Numbered from the stretch's first letter, positions 1-7,859 are shown. The stretch: 64,000 nucleotides of DNA from Clostridia bacterium (GCA_017460395.1 JAFUBA010000182.1:1-64000); one strand, 5' to 3'. Numbers and translations: made by a program. Notes: generated from the letters alone by a model not told the origin.

Positions 1-21
1 GAAAAAAATCGGCAATCGGCA

Positions 22-46
22 CGCAGGGATAGTCTGCGCTTTTTTT
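22..46 (+). terminator. possible weak intrinsic terminator
   Basis: A short stem CGCAG/CTGCG (22-26 with 34-38) is followed by seven T residues on the plus strand. It would end a plus-strand gene lying left of the window, convergent with sigH. The stem is only 5 bp, so this is tentative. Nothing else is recognisable in 1-141. Confidence 0.35.
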
Positions 47-141
47 GTGTGTTCAGATATGGTGTGAAGCTGACTTCTGATCATCTGATGTGCCTGTTTG
101 ATGAAGTTGAAGGCCTGTACACTTCAAACTTTTCAAAGCTG

Positions 142-984
142 CTACGAATGCTGCTGACTTGACAGGAACTTTTCCAGCTTCTTTTTGACCCGCTGGAGCG
201 CATTGTCGATGCTCTTTGCATGCCGCCCCAGATGCTCCGCAATCTCCTGGTAGGTCTTCCCATCCAGGTAGTCCCGAAGGACTGCCTGCTCAAGTTCCGA
301 GAGCGTACTGTCGATCTTCTGATGGATCCGGTGATATTCCTCCTGGGAGATCAGCATTTCCTCGGGATTGTTGACATGCCCCTCCATGATGACGTCCATC
401 AGCGTCCTGTCGGAATCATCATCGAACAGGGGCTTGTTGAGGGAGACATAGCTGTTGAGGGGAATGTGCTTCTGTCTCGTCGCCGCCTTGATGGCGGTGA
501 TGATCTGCCGCGTGATGCAGAGCTCTGCGAAGACGCGGAAGGTAGAGCTCTTCTCAGGTCTGTAGTCCCGTATGGCCTTGTACAGACCGATCATGCCCTC
601 CTGGACAATGTCTTCATGATCCGCACCGATGAGAAAGTAGCTCCTCGCCTTGGATCTGACAAGGTTTTTGTATTTATCCAGAAGATACTCCTCCGCGTGG
701 GTGTCCCCCTGGTGGCTGAGCTCCACCAGATATTCATCGTCCTTCCCGCTGTACTCCGGTGCGTAATGCGTGACGGTCGATGGCTCCTGTTCCTCCTCCA
801 GATGCCGCTGCAGTTCCCCCTCGGGGTACTGCTGCTGCTCCTTTCGGATCGCCTCCATCACTTCCATTTCTTCATGGGTATACTCCATGAAGTCCGCATC
901 CTCGGGTGGTTCTGTCTCCCTGAGATACCACGGGCTGTCCGATTCCTGTTCCTGATTCAGTTCTCTATCTTCCAGTTCGTCCAT
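142..984 (-). CDS. sigH: RNA polymerase sigma factor SigH (sigma-70 family)
   Basis: Alternative sigma factor of the SigH/sigma-30 type, which directs RNA polymerase to stationary-phase and early sporulation promoters in Bacillus and Clostridium. Region 2 is clear (DHEDIVQEG near residue 122, then a core-binding and -10 helix), and region 4 carries a helix-turn-helix (TYQEIAEHLGRHAKSIDNAL, near residue 234). The protein is 280 aa where the family is about 210-220 aa; the excess is an acidic Glu-rich extension over residues 1-82. The ATG has AAGGGG upstream and lies one base after the rae1 stop, which supports the long form. It is the last gene of mrnC-thyX-rlmB-rae1-sigH, the classical synteny of sigH. 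It does not prove that the organism sporulates. Confidence 0.93.
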   Translation of the reverse strand: MDELEDRELNQEQESDSPWYLRETEPPEDADFMEYTHEEMEVMEAIRKEQQQYPEGELQRHLEEEQEPSTVTHYAPEYSGKDDEYLVELSHQGDTHAEEYLLDKYKNLVRSKARSYFLIGADHEDIVQEGMIGLYKAIRDYRPEKSSTFRVFAELCITRQIITAIKAATRQKHIPLNSYVSLNKPLFDDDSDRTLMDVIMEGHVNNPEEMLISQEEYHRIHQKIDSTLSELEQAVLRDYLDGKTYQEIAEHLGRHAKSIDNALQRVKKKLEKFLSSQQHS

Positions 985-985
985 G

Positions 986-1714
986 CTATCCCCTTCGCAC
1001 TGTTCTCTGGCGTTGATTCTTTTTACCCTTTTCCCCGTTCGTATCCGGTTTCTTTCTGTTCTTCTGCGGCTGCGCCTGCTGGGGCTGAGGCTTCTGAAGG
1101 TTTGCAGGCTTCTGTCCTGCCTTTTCGGATGTCTTCTCAGCCTTTGGCTTTGCCTCTGCCTTCCCAGGTACTGGCTTTGCCGGTGCTTTGGGCTCCTCCT
1201 CGCGGATGGGGCTTCTCCTCAGCGCTTCAAGCCTTCGCACCGTGTCCTCCGGCAGCCGCCCCTCCAGCTGATGGCGCTGGATCCCGGCCGATACCTGGTG
1301 GGCCGCAAGACCCTGCACTCGGATGTCCTTCAGCTCCCGCAGCAGCTCCCTTGAGGTCATTCGCACGGCCCCTGTGGACAGCACCTGGCTCTGCTCAAGA
1401 CCGTCGGATGTCGCCACCTGGACCTGCCGGTATTTTGGCGTCTGCGCCACCAGACGCTCAATGTAGGCATCCGCCGTCTCGCCTCTGCAGGTGAAGACAA
1501 TGCGGATCCCCTCCCGCTGCTCCTCGGTGGTGGTCTTTCGCTCCGACTGCCAGCCGTCATAGACCAGGACCACTTCCTGGCCGGCATAGCCGCTGTAGTC
1601 CTGAAGGAGCCTGGTCAGCTGGTCCCGGCTCTCGTCCATGGACCAGCCCTTTTTCTCCGGCTCCTTCCAGGCGCCGATGACGTTGTACCCGTCCACAATC
1701 AGGAGCGGTTTCAT
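986..1714 (-). CDS. rae1: Rae1/YacP NYN-domain endoribonuclease
   Basis: PIN/NYN-domain protein of the YacP family; in B. subtilis Rae1 cuts mRNA within translating ribosomes. The N-terminal core (about residues 1-165) shows LIVDGYNVIGAW with the first catalytic Asp, VLVYDGW, an ETADAYIERLV acidic helix and a conserved TSDGLEQ segment. The family is about 170 aa; here a 70-residue Lys/Pro/Gln/Ala-rich tail follows, probably disordered and RNA-binding. Its ATG overlaps the rlmB stop by four bases (ATGA), so the two are translationally coupled, as in other Firmicutes. Confidence 0.9.
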   Translation of the reverse strand: MKPLLIVDGYNVIGAWKEPEKKGWSMDESRDQLTRLLQDYSGYAGQEVVLVYDGWQSERKTTTEEQREGIRIVFTCRGETADAYIERLVAQTPKYRQVQVATSDGLEQSQVLSTGAVRMTSRELLRELKDIRVQGLAAHQVSAGIQRHQLEGRLPEDTVRRLEALRRSPIREEEPKAPAKPVPGKAEAKPKAEKTSEKAGQKPANLQKPQPQQAQPQKNRKKPDTNGEKGKKNQRQRTVRRG

Positions 1715-2841
1715 GACCGTCTCACCGTGAGCACGCGGTACATCATGATGCCGGCAGCCACGGAAGCATTCAAGCTCTCAATCTTGCCCTTCATGGGCAG
1801 GGACACTTTCGTGTCGCAGTGTTCCTCCACAAGCCTTGAGATGCCCTCGCCCTCCGAGCCGATCACCAGCGCGCAGGGGCCGTGGAAATTGACGGACATG
1901 TAGTCCTGGCCGTCCATGGTCACGGCATAGCTCCAGATGCCCTTCTCCTTCAGCTGATCGATCGTCCTGGTCAGGTTCGGGACACGGGCCACCTTCACGT
2001 GCTCCACGGCTCCGGCACTTGCCTTCACCGCGGCCGGGGTCAGTCCCACACTGCGCCGCTCGGGCACGATCACGCCATGAGCTCCGGCGCACTCCGCCGT
2101 ACGGATCACCGCACCCAGATTGTGCGGATCCGTCACGCCGTCCAGGAGGATCAGGAAGGGCTGCTCATTCTTTTCCTCGGCCAGCGCCAGCATGTCCGCC
2201 ACCGTAGAATACTGATAGGCAGAGGCAAAGGCCACCATGCCCTGGTGATGCGGTGCCAGCTCGTCGAGCCGGTGCCGGTCCACCTCCTGTACGGGGACTC
2301 TGGCGTCCCGGGCCATCTGGACAATCTCCCTGGCTGAGCCCGTGAGCTCACCCGAGAGCACCAGCAGCTTTTCCAGGTCACGCCCGGCCTTCAGGGCTTC
2401 GCGGATGGGATTGCGCCCGGCCAGGATGTTCTCCTGGGGGAGATTTTCTTCCCGCTGCGGCTTCGCGCTCACATGTTCATAGTCCAGATAGCTGCGGGAC
2501 TGGGGCGCCGCCTGGCCATCCCTGTCGTCGCGGGGACTGAAACCGGAGTTTCTCCGATTATCCTGGAGACGGCGGTCATCATAAGACCTTCTGTCGCCTC
2601 TGTCTCTGCGATCATACGATCGATTTCCGCGGGACGAAGGCTCCTCGTCGCGGCCGCTGCGATTCCCTCTCGGGCCTCTGCCCTGGGCTTTCTGGAAGTT
2701 CTGCGGTGCGTACCTGCCCCGGTACTGGCTGCCTTCCTCCGCCCAGTCGTCTGAGCGGCGGGCGGGGCCGGATGTGCGGCGCGGGCCCTTGGAGAAGCGT
2801 CCGTTCTTGGGATCGGCGACATTTCGCGCATGATATGCCAT
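1711..2841 (-). CDS. rlmB: 23S rRNA (guanosine-2'-O-)-methyltransferase RlmB, with RG-rich N-terminal extension
   Basis: SpoU-type SPOUT methyltransferase that 2'-O-methylates G2251 (E. coli numbering) in the 23S P-loop. The substrate-binding domain and the knotted catalytic domain occupy residues 138-376. The three SpoU motifs are visible: HNLGAVIRTAE, IGSEGEGIS and SLNASVAAGI. Residues 1 to about 125 form a low-complexity Arg/Gly/Ser/Asp stretch absent from the usual 245-250 aa enzyme. The ATG has GAGGAAATACACAAG upstream, so the extension is probably translated. It lies between thyX and rae1. Confidence 0.93.
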   Translation of the reverse strand: MAYHARNVADPKNGRFSKGPRRTSGPARRSDDWAEEGSQYRGRYAPQNFQKAQGRGPRGNRSGRDEEPSSRGNRSYDRRDRGDRRSYDDRRLQDNRRNSGFSPRDDRDGQAAPQSRSYLDYEHVSAKPQREENLPQENILAGRNPIREALKAGRDLEKLLVLSGELTGSAREIVQMARDARVPVQEVDRHRLDELAPHHQGMVAFASAYQYSTVADMLALAEEKNEQPFLILLDGVTDPHNLGAVIRTAECAGAHGVIVPERRSVGLTPAAVKASAGAVEHVKVARVPNLTRTIDQLKEKGIWSYAVTMDGQDYMSVNFHGPCALVIGSEGEGISRLVEEHCDTKVSLPMKGKIESLNASVAAGIMMYRVLTVRRS

Positions 2842-2914
2842 CTTGTGTATTTCCTCACTTTAATATGATTTGATTTTATGATTCCGTCGGCGTAGCCCCA
2901 GGGTCAGGGGCCTC

Positions 2915-3661
2915 TCATTCCTGCAGGTGCATCTCCTTCAGCAGCTGCTGCCGCCGAAGAATGACCTCCTGGCGCTTTCCGCAGGATTTGCTGCCCTCGG
3001 GGCAGGCGCCCCTGAGACAGCCGGGGCCTGCGTCCTTAAAGAGCGCCGGCGCCACCTCCATGCACTGCCTGTGCATCTCGGTTGCCAGGGCGCGGATCTC
3101 CCACTGGGCGCGCTCGCACATTCTCAGGCCGAAAAAGTGCCTGAGCTCCCTCACGTTCATGGTCACCAGAAAGCGGGTCTCGCACGCACCGGGCAGGACA
3201 AACCGGGCATCCTCGTTGCTCGCCTCACCCCTCTGTCCGAGCTTTTCCTGCCATACACGGTACCATGCTTCCATCTGGGCCATCTCGCGCCTGTACTCCT
3301 CCACCGCCTCATCCCCCAGCGCCTCAATCTGGGGCGGAAGAATGTAGCCGAAGCCGTCCGCATAGGAGACGTAGCGCTGGCTCTGCACGGAGAAGCTGGC
3401 CAGGCGGTGGCGGGTGATCTGGGCCAGCAGTACGCGGCTGACACCTTCCACCGCAAAGGTGAAGGACGCATGCTCCAGGACGGACTCATGGCCCATCCCC
3501 ATGATCTTTTGCACAAACGCGCTCTGGTCCTTCTGCTCGATCTTCTCTCTCAGGTCCACCAGGTGACTGCCGGAATAACACAGCTTTGCACCCATGGCCA
3601 CCATCTCCTCCGGGGAGAGGGTATGGCGGATCAGCTCCGCCTTCATCTGTACCCTTGGCAT
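2915..3661 (-). CDS. thyX: flavin-dependent thymidylate synthase ThyX
   Basis: Makes dTMP from dUMP with methylene-tetrahydrofolate and NAD(P)H through FAD. The ThyX signature RHRxxSxxxxSxR is present (RHRLASFSVQSQRY, near residue 86), as is ESVLEHASFTF upstream of it and the C-terminal NVRELRHFFGLR helix with its substrate-binding Arg. Length 248 aa is normal. ATG is preceded by AGGAGG with good spacing. It is placed between mrnC and rlmB, an insertion relative to B. subtilis. No ThyA is visible in this window. Confidence 0.95.
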   Translation of the reverse strand: MPRVQMKAELIRHTLSPEEMVAMGAKLCYSGSHLVDLREKIEQKDQSAFVQKIMGMGHESVLEHASFTFAVEGVSRVLLAQITRHRLASFSVQSQRYVSYADGFGYILPPQIEALGDEAVEEYRREMAQMEAWYRVWQEKLGQRGEASNEDARFVLPGACETRFLVTMNVRELRHFFGLRMCERAQWEIRALATEMHRQCMEVAPALFKDAGPGCLRGACPEGSKSCGKRQEVILRRQQLLKEMHLQE

Positions 3662-3700
3662 AATATACCTCCTGTCCTAAATACGAAACAGACGAAGGCC

Positions 3701-4105
3701 TTATGCCTTCCTATTTTCGGTCTCGGGGAAGGTGCCCCGGGCAATCTCAAACAGCGCCCGGATCCGCTCGTCCCGCCCCGTCATGTACAGATAGCCGATC
3801 AGTGTCTCCAGGCCCGTCGCCGCCTGATAGTCCGCCTGGGACTGATGTCTTGGCGCGCCGTGCTTGGCATGTGCATTTCTCCCCCGGTGGATCTGATCCG
3901 TCTCCTCCTCGGTCAGCTCGGAGAGCATCCTCTCCAGCGCCTTTGCCTGAGCGGATGCATTGACCCTCGAGGTGGCCTCCAGGTGCATGTGATGAAGGTT
4001 TCTTCCCTCCAGCATGAGGTGGGAGCGGACCAGAAGATCCCACACCGTGTCCCCGATGTAGGCCAGGCGAAGAGGAGAGATCTGCCGAGCATCCTCAGGA
4101 GCCAT
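3701..4105 (-). CDS. mrnC: Mini-ribonuclease 3 (Mini-III)
   Basis: RNase III-fold enzyme without a dsRBD that matures 23S rRNA ends in Gram-positives. It has the RNase III signature LRLAYIGDTVWDLLVRSHLM with the catalytic Asp and the later acidic motif ATGLETLIGYLY. I start at the ATG at 4105 because AGGAG lies nine bases upstream and the resulting 134 aa matches the family. A longer frame to a TTG at 4219 exists, but the promoter -10 element (4209-4214) overlaps the beginning of that extension, so it cannot be the normal product. First gene of the sigH operon; cysS, the usual upstream neighbour, is absent. Confidence 0.88.
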   Translation of the reverse strand: MAPEDARQISPLRLAYIGDTVWDLLVRSHLMLEGRNLHHMHLEATSRVNASAQAKALERMLSELTEEETDQIHRGRNAHAKHGAPRHQSQADYQAATGLETLIGYLYMTGRDERIRALFEIARGTFPETENRKA

Positions 4106-4208
4106 CACCTGGTGCTCCTGGCCGGTCACACATTGAAGAAGACTCAACTGTCCGCCTCCATCTTGCAGCTCTTGTGCTCTGGACACAGCATATGCGCAGA
4201 GCAGGGAG

Positions 4209-4237
4209 ATTATATCCAATCATGCGCCGTGTTTCAA
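4209..4237 (-). promoter_or_regulatory. sigma-A promoter of mrnC-thyX-rlmB-rae1-sigH
   Basis: Minus strand TTGAAA (4232-4237), 17-nt spacer, perfect TATAAT (4209-4214). Transcription would start near 4202, giving a leader of about 97 nt before the mrnC ATG at 4105. Confidence 0.8.
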
Positions 4238-4249
4238 TCATTTTTTGAC

Positions 4250-4277
4250 GGAAGCCGGCCTTTCGCCGGCAGCTTCC
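4250..4277. other. inverted repeat between divergent promoters
   Basis: GGAAGC pairs with GCTTCC and CGGC with GCCG around a short loop. It sits between the mrnC promoter (minus) and the ferredoxin promoter (plus). There is no T-run on either side, so it could be an operator or a structured DNA site rather than a terminator. Confidence 0.45.
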
Positions 4278-4317
4278 TTACTCCGAAAAAAACTGGCCGT
4301 GTTCCTTTTTTCAGGGC

Positions 4318-4345
4318 TTGTATTTATCCACCCTTATGCTATAAT
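4318..4345 (+). promoter_or_regulatory. promoter of ferredoxin gene
   Basis: TTGTAT (4318-4323), 16-nt spacer, TATAAT (4340-4345), with TGC directly before the -10 (extended -10). It leads to the ferredoxin ATG at 4393. Confidence 0.75.
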
Positions 4346-4392
4346 TTTCTTGCGAAAGTCATTTTTGCGATTCATATCTGGAGGTGCTACTT

Positions 4393-4563
4393 ATGGCATA
4401 TAAGATTACTGACGACTGCATTTCCTGCGGTTCCTGCGCTGACGGCTGTCCCGTGAACGCCATCTCTGAGGGCGACGGCAAGTACGTCATCGATGCTGAT
4501 TCCTGCATCGAGTGCGGTGCCTGCGCATCCGTGTGCCCCGTGGGCGCTCCCGTTCAGGAGTAA
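4393..4563 (+). CDS. 2[4Fe-4S] ferredoxin, clostridial type
   Basis: Small 56-aa electron carrier. It has two CxxCxxCxxxCP motifs: [12 protein letters not shown] near residue 9 and [12 protein letters not shown] near residue 38, each binding a [4Fe-4S] cluster. This is the classic low-potential clostridial ferredoxin used with pyruvate:ferredoxin oxidoreductase and hydrogenases. The ATG follows GGAGGTG. It is monocistronic, with its own promoter and a strong terminator just after the stop. Confidence 0.95.
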   Translation: MAYKITDDCISCGSCADGCPVNAISEGDGKYVIDADSCIECGACASVCPVGAPVQE

Positions 4564-4573
4564 AGATGCAAGG

Positions 4574-4602
4574 AAAACCCTCTCCCTCGGGAGAGGGTTT
4601 TT
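4574..4602 (+). terminator. terminator of ferredoxin gene
   Basis: ACCCTCTCC and GGAGAGGGT form a strong stem with a short CTCG loop, followed by TTTTT. Confidence 0.9.
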
Positions 4603-4667
4603 GCGTTCCCCATGCCTGGGGCCAGAAAATCCATCAAAAAGATTTTCGATTTTCTCTTTCCCGGGCA

Positions 4668-4695
4668 TTGACAAATGTTTCCCGCCGCGTATAAT
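4668..4695 (+). promoter_or_regulatory. promoter of tRNA-Lys pair
   Basis: Consensus TTGACA (4668-4673), 16-nt spacer, TATAAT (4690-4695), about 30 bases upstream of the first tRNA. Confidence 0.85.
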
Positions 4696-4724
4696 AGCCA
4701 TCGTTCGCTTGCGCGGACGCATGT

Positions 4725-4797
4725 GCACCATTAGCTCAGTTGGTAGAGCACCTGACTCTTAATCAGGGTGTCTAGGGTTCGAGTCCCTAATGGTGTA
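4725..4797 (+). tRNA. tRNA-Lys (anticodon CTT), copy 1
   Basis: A 73-nt cloverleaf: 7-bp acceptor stem GCACCAT/ATGGTGT with a G1-U72 wobble, D arm GCTC...GAGC, anticodon stem CCTGA/TCAGG with loop CTCTTAA (anticodon CTT), T arm TAGGG-TTCGAGT-CCCTA and discriminator A. CCA is not encoded. Confidence 0.95.
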
Positions 4798-4806
4798 CTT
4801 CCACGA

Positions 4807-4879
4807 GCACCATTAGCTCAGTTGGTAGAGCACCTGACTCTTAATCAGGGTGTCTAGGGTTCGAGTCCCTAATGGTGTA
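4807..4879 (+). tRNA. tRNA-Lys (anticodon CTT), copy 2
   Basis: Identical base for base to the first copy, 9 nt downstream, so a recent tandem duplication of an 82-nt unit. Same promoter; terminator follows at 4884. Confidence 0.95.
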
Positions 4880-4883
4880 CTTG

Positions 4884-4910
4884 CTCTGTACTGTTGTACA
4901 GAGTTTTTTA
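4884..4910 (+). terminator. terminator of tRNA-Lys pair
   Basis: CTCTGTAC/GTACAGAG stem with TGTT loop followed by TTTTTTATT. Confidence 0.9.
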
Positions 4911-4940
4911 TTCTCTTGTACATTGTTCATCTTCCTTCAA

Positions 4941-4970
4941 GAAAAAGACAGCCTTCCGGCTGTCTTTTTC
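4941..4970. terminator. bidirectional terminator (tRNA-Lys / ricT)
   Basis: GAAAAAGACAGCC-TTCC-GGCTGTCTTTTTC: perfect stem with a T-run on both strands. It ends ricT on the minus strand (stop at 4978) and backs up the tRNA terminator on the plus strand. Confidence 0.85.
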
Positions 4971-4977
4971 TTTGCTG

Positions 4978-6318
4978 TCATGTTGTCTGTTCTTCCAGGC
5001 TGCCCGCTGCCTTCATGGCCTGTTCCAGTGCCATTTTCCAGGTGTCCGCACGCTTTGCAGGCACTGCCTTTTCCTCCGGTCCGCTGTCTGATACACCTGA
5101 AGGAGTGGCAGGCACATCAGGCTTTGCCATTCTTTCTTCTGCTGGCTTGGGTGCCTCATCCCTCGCCGCCTCAGGCTTTGGCGTCTGGGGCTTTCCAGGC
5201 ATTTCCTTCTGTTTTCCCTCGCCCTGTCCGTGCTTTTTCTGCTTCTTTTTCCCGCGCCCTTTTTCCTGTCTGTCCCGCCGGCCCTCGCGCTCACCGCGTC
5301 TTGTGTGCGCCGGCGCTTCCTCGCCGTCTTCGGGACTTACGGAATCCGGCAGGATGCCCTGTGTGTCTCCCGAGGCCACTTCCAGCAGCTCTTCTGTCAT
5401 GTCCAGGGTTTCATCTGCTTCCGTACTATCCGCTGCATCGCCCTCAGCAGATGCCGCATCCGGCTGCCCTTCAGCATACAGGGGCACGTATTCCCGCTTC
5501 CATGAGGCGCGTCCGACAGGCTGCAGATCCTCAAGGGGATACTCGCGGATCTCGCCCGTCTCATTTCGGAAGATCCTCACCCGCACGGTTTCCCGGATCG
5601 CATTGAGCTCCGTGACCGTGCCCTGACCGTCGGGCGTAATGACCTCTCTCCCCACCCGCGGCATTCTGCGGTGCACTTCCTCATACTGATCCTGCTCATA
5701 CTTCAGACAGCACATGAGCCTTCCGCAGATTCCGCTGATCTTCAGGGGATTGAGCGAGAGCTTCTGTTCCTTTGCCATCTTGATGGACACCGGCTGAAAG
5801 TCCGCCAGGAAGGTGTTGCAGCACACCGGCCGCCCGCAGGTACCCAGGCCGCCCAGCAGTTTCGCCTCGTCCCTCGCGCCCAGCTGCCTCAGTTCGATCC
5901 GGCTCTTGAAGTAGCCCGCCAGATCCTTCACCAGTCCCCGGAAGTCCACCCGTCCGTTGGCGGTAAAAAAGAAGATCATCTTCTGATTGTCAAAAGGTAC
6001 CTGCACTTCCACCAGCTTCATTTCCAGCTTGTGCTGCAGGATCTTCTCCTGACCCACCCGGAACGCTTCCTTCTCCAGGCGGCGGTTATCCTCCCGGTGC
6101 CGTATATCCTGCTCTGTGGCAGGGCGGATGATTTTCTTGAGGGCCACCGGAAGCTGTTTTTCTTCCTTCTGTTCCACCGGCATCACAACCTGGGCGAGCT
6201 CCTGCCCGCGGACCGTCTCCACCAGCACATAATCGCCGTACTGGGGCTGGGCTGTGTCCGGATCAAAAAAATACAGCTTGCCGCCGTCCTCAAACTTCAC
6301 ACCGATCACGTTGACCAT
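4978..6318 (-). CDS. ricT: PSP1-domain protein RicT (YaaT), with long C-terminal tail
   Basis: Subunit of the RicAFT (Y) complex that partners RNase Y and, in B. subtilis, affects phosphorelay, competence and biofilm. The PSP1 core covers about residues 1-265 and contains the Cys clusters that bind an Fe-S centre: CGRPVCCNTFL (near 162) and GICGRLMCCLKYE (near 197). B. subtilis RicT is about 275 aa; this one is 446 aa, the excess being an acidic then Lys/Arg/Pro-rich tail. Its ATG lies inside the end of holB (13-nt overlap), giving the darA-holB-ricT operon found in other Firmicutes. Confidence 0.93.
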   Translation of the reverse strand: MVNVIGVKFEDGGKLYFFDPDTAQPQYGDYVLVETVRGQELAQVVMPVEQKEEKQLPVALKKIIRPATEQDIRHREDNRRLEKEAFRVGQEKILQHKLEMKLVEVQVPFDNQKMIFFFTANGRVDFRGLVKDLAGYFKSRIELRQLGARDEAKLLGGLGTCGRPVCCNTFLADFQPVSIKMAKEQKLSLNPLKISGICGRLMCCLKYEQDQYEEVHRRMPRVGREVITPDGQGTVTELNAIRETVRVRIFRNETGEIREYPLEDLQPVGRASWKREYVPLYAEGQPDAASAEGDAADSTEADETLDMTEELLEVASGDTQGILPDSVSPEDGEEAPAHTRRGEREGRRDRQEKGRGKKKQKKHGQGEGKQKEMPGKPQTPKPEAARDEAPKPAEERMAKPDVPATPSGVSDSGPEEKAVPAKRADTWKMALEQAMKAAGSLEEQTT

Positions 6319-7373
6319 TTTGTCTTTACTCCCATGATGTTGAGCATCAGCTGCTCCAGCACTGCCTGCGGTGTCACCTGATTGAGTCGCTGTTGTCTCG
6401 CTTTGTCCACGAAACCGATCATCTGGGTGAAATCCTCGCCTCTTGCTTCCCTGGCCATATGCCGCCAGGCAGCATCGTAGCCTGCCAGGGTGTTTTCGGG
6501 CAGCAGCCCGAAATTCACCAGCCAGACCTGGCGCAGCAGTTCATTGACTGTCGTCAGCAGCCCGTCGATTTCCTCCTTCTGGTCCTTCCAGAAGGCAGCG
6601 ACGGAAAAGATATCGCTTCTTCGCCTGAGATTCAAGAACTGGTCCAGGATTTTTTCGCGCCTCTGCCAGTATTCTTCGTCGAAGGCCATCTGAAGGGCCA
6701 CCCCGATGGAGCCATTGCACACACCGATCGTCTGCCCGCGCCGCTCCTCCCCCACGCCCTGTTCCCGAAGAATCCGGTCAATCAGCGCATTGTCCCAGGG
6801 GTGCAGAGGGATATGCCTGCACCTTGAGATGATGGTCGGCAGAAGAAGGTTCGGCTTCTCGGTCACCAGCATGAACACGGTATTGTCCGGCGGTTCCTCC
6901 AGCGTTTTCAGAAGGGCATTCTGGGCCGGCGGGTTCATTTTCTCCGCCTCCAGAATCTCCACGATTCTCACGCCACCTGTGTAGGTGTGCTCTCCCACCA
7001 TCTGCACCATCTGGCGGATGGTGTCCACCACGATGGCGTCCTTCCCGCGCTCTGTGTCGCGATCCGAGTTGATCCCTTTGCCCGGACGGATGCGAATCAC
7101 ATCCGGATGTGTCCCGTCATAGTACTGCACACAGCCGGGGCATTTTCCGCAGGGCTTTTCTGTTTCACACGTGCAAAGAAGGGTGGATGAAATCACCCTC
7201 ATCAGGGATTTCTTCCCCACCCCTGCCGCGCCGCTAAGGAGATAGGCATGGACATACGTGCCCTCCCTCAGCGTCCTGTGCAGGCCACGCATCGCAGAGC
7301 CCTGGCTGTCAAAATCCGAAAACGTCAGTATCTTTTCCACCGGGGCCCGGTTGACCGTTTCCTGTTGCTTCAT
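6306..7373 (-). CDS. holB: DNA polymerase III delta' subunit
   Basis: AAA+ clamp-loader subunit. It shows a P-loop GAAGVGKKS (near residue 47), a Zn-ribbon with CETEKPCGKCPGC, the LLKTLEEPP helix and the SRC sensor (ISRCRHIPLH). The start is the ATG at 7373 (MKQQETVNRAP), with AAGGA upstream; a longer frame reaching 7481 runs into darA and is not credible. 355 aa is normal. It overlaps ricT downstream and follows darA. Confidence 0.92.
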   Translation of the reverse strand: MKQQETVNRAPVEKILTFSDFDSQGSAMRGLHRTLREGTYVHAYLLSGAAGVGKKSLMRVISSTLLCTCETEKPCGKCPGCVQYYDGTHPDVIRIRPGKGINSDRDTERGKDAIVVDTIRQMVQMVGEHTYTGGVRIVEILEAEKMNPPAQNALLKTLEEPPDNTVFMLVTEKPNLLLPTIISRCRHIPLHPWDNALIDRILREQGVGEERRGQTIGVCNGSIGVALQMAFDEEYWQRREKILDQFLNLRRRSDIFSVAAFWKDQKEEIDGLLTTVNELLRQVWLVNFGLLPENTLAGYDAAWRHMAREARGEDFTQMIGFVDKARQQRLNQVTPQAVLEQLMLNIMGVKTKWST

Positions 7374-7446
7374 AACTGTATGTTTTCCTTGTGTTGTAGT
7401 TTCCCGTATGTTTTTTTGTCTGTATATTCGCCCGTCCCGGGTGCGA

Positions 7447-7776
7447 TTACAGCTTGATGAACTGGTCCACAGACAGGACAAACACCGTCGCGCCGCCCAC
7501 GGTCACCTCAATGGGATAGGGCGTGTAGGTGCCGGATACGCCGCCCGCCGGTGCGGGGGCTGCTGCCATCTGCTTGCGGGTCTTGCAGACCTTCTCGATG
7601 ACATGCATGGCGCTGTCAAACTTGTCGTCATCCACGCCCACAAGGAGCGTCGTATTGCCGGCGCGCAGAAAACCGCCCGTGGTGGCCAGCTTGGTCACGC
7701 CGAAGCCGGCATCCATCAGATGGGAAATCAAACGGGAAGCATCTTCATCCTGCACAATTGCTATGATCAGTTTCAT
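7447..7776 (-). CDS. darA: c-di-AMP receptor DarA (PII-like, YaaQ)
   Basis: 109-aa PII-like protein; the family binds the second messenger cyclic di-AMP as a trimer. It begins MKLIIAIVQDEDASRLISHL and holds the TTGGFLRAGNTTLLVG and LVGVDDDKFDSAM segments typical of DarA. The ATG at 7776 has AGGAGA at good spacing; a frame extending to 8082 passes through the promoter and is rejected. First gene of darA-holB-ricT, the same neighbourhood as in B. subtilis. Confidence 0.93.
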   Translation of the reverse strand: MKLIIAIVQDEDASRLISHLMDAGFGVTKLATTGGFLRAGNTTLLVGVDDDKFDSAMHVIEKVCKTRKQMAAAPAPAGGVSGTYTPYPIEVTVGGATVFVLSVDQFIKL

Positions 7777-7859
7777 GGTATCTCTCCTTGATAGACTTAC
7801 TGAACGTCTGAAATCAACGTCTGAAAAGCCTGTTCGCATTTCTTTTTTATCTGGATCCA

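Noticed and set aside
4210-4390. Small RNA between the mrnC and ferredoxin promoters
   Set aside because: The palindrome there has no U-tract and no promoter directed through it other than the two divergent gene promoters.
7374-7481. Longer N-terminus for holB
   Set aside because: It would overlap the end of darA, has no homology to delta' proteins and lacks a ribosome site; the ATG at 7373 fits the family.
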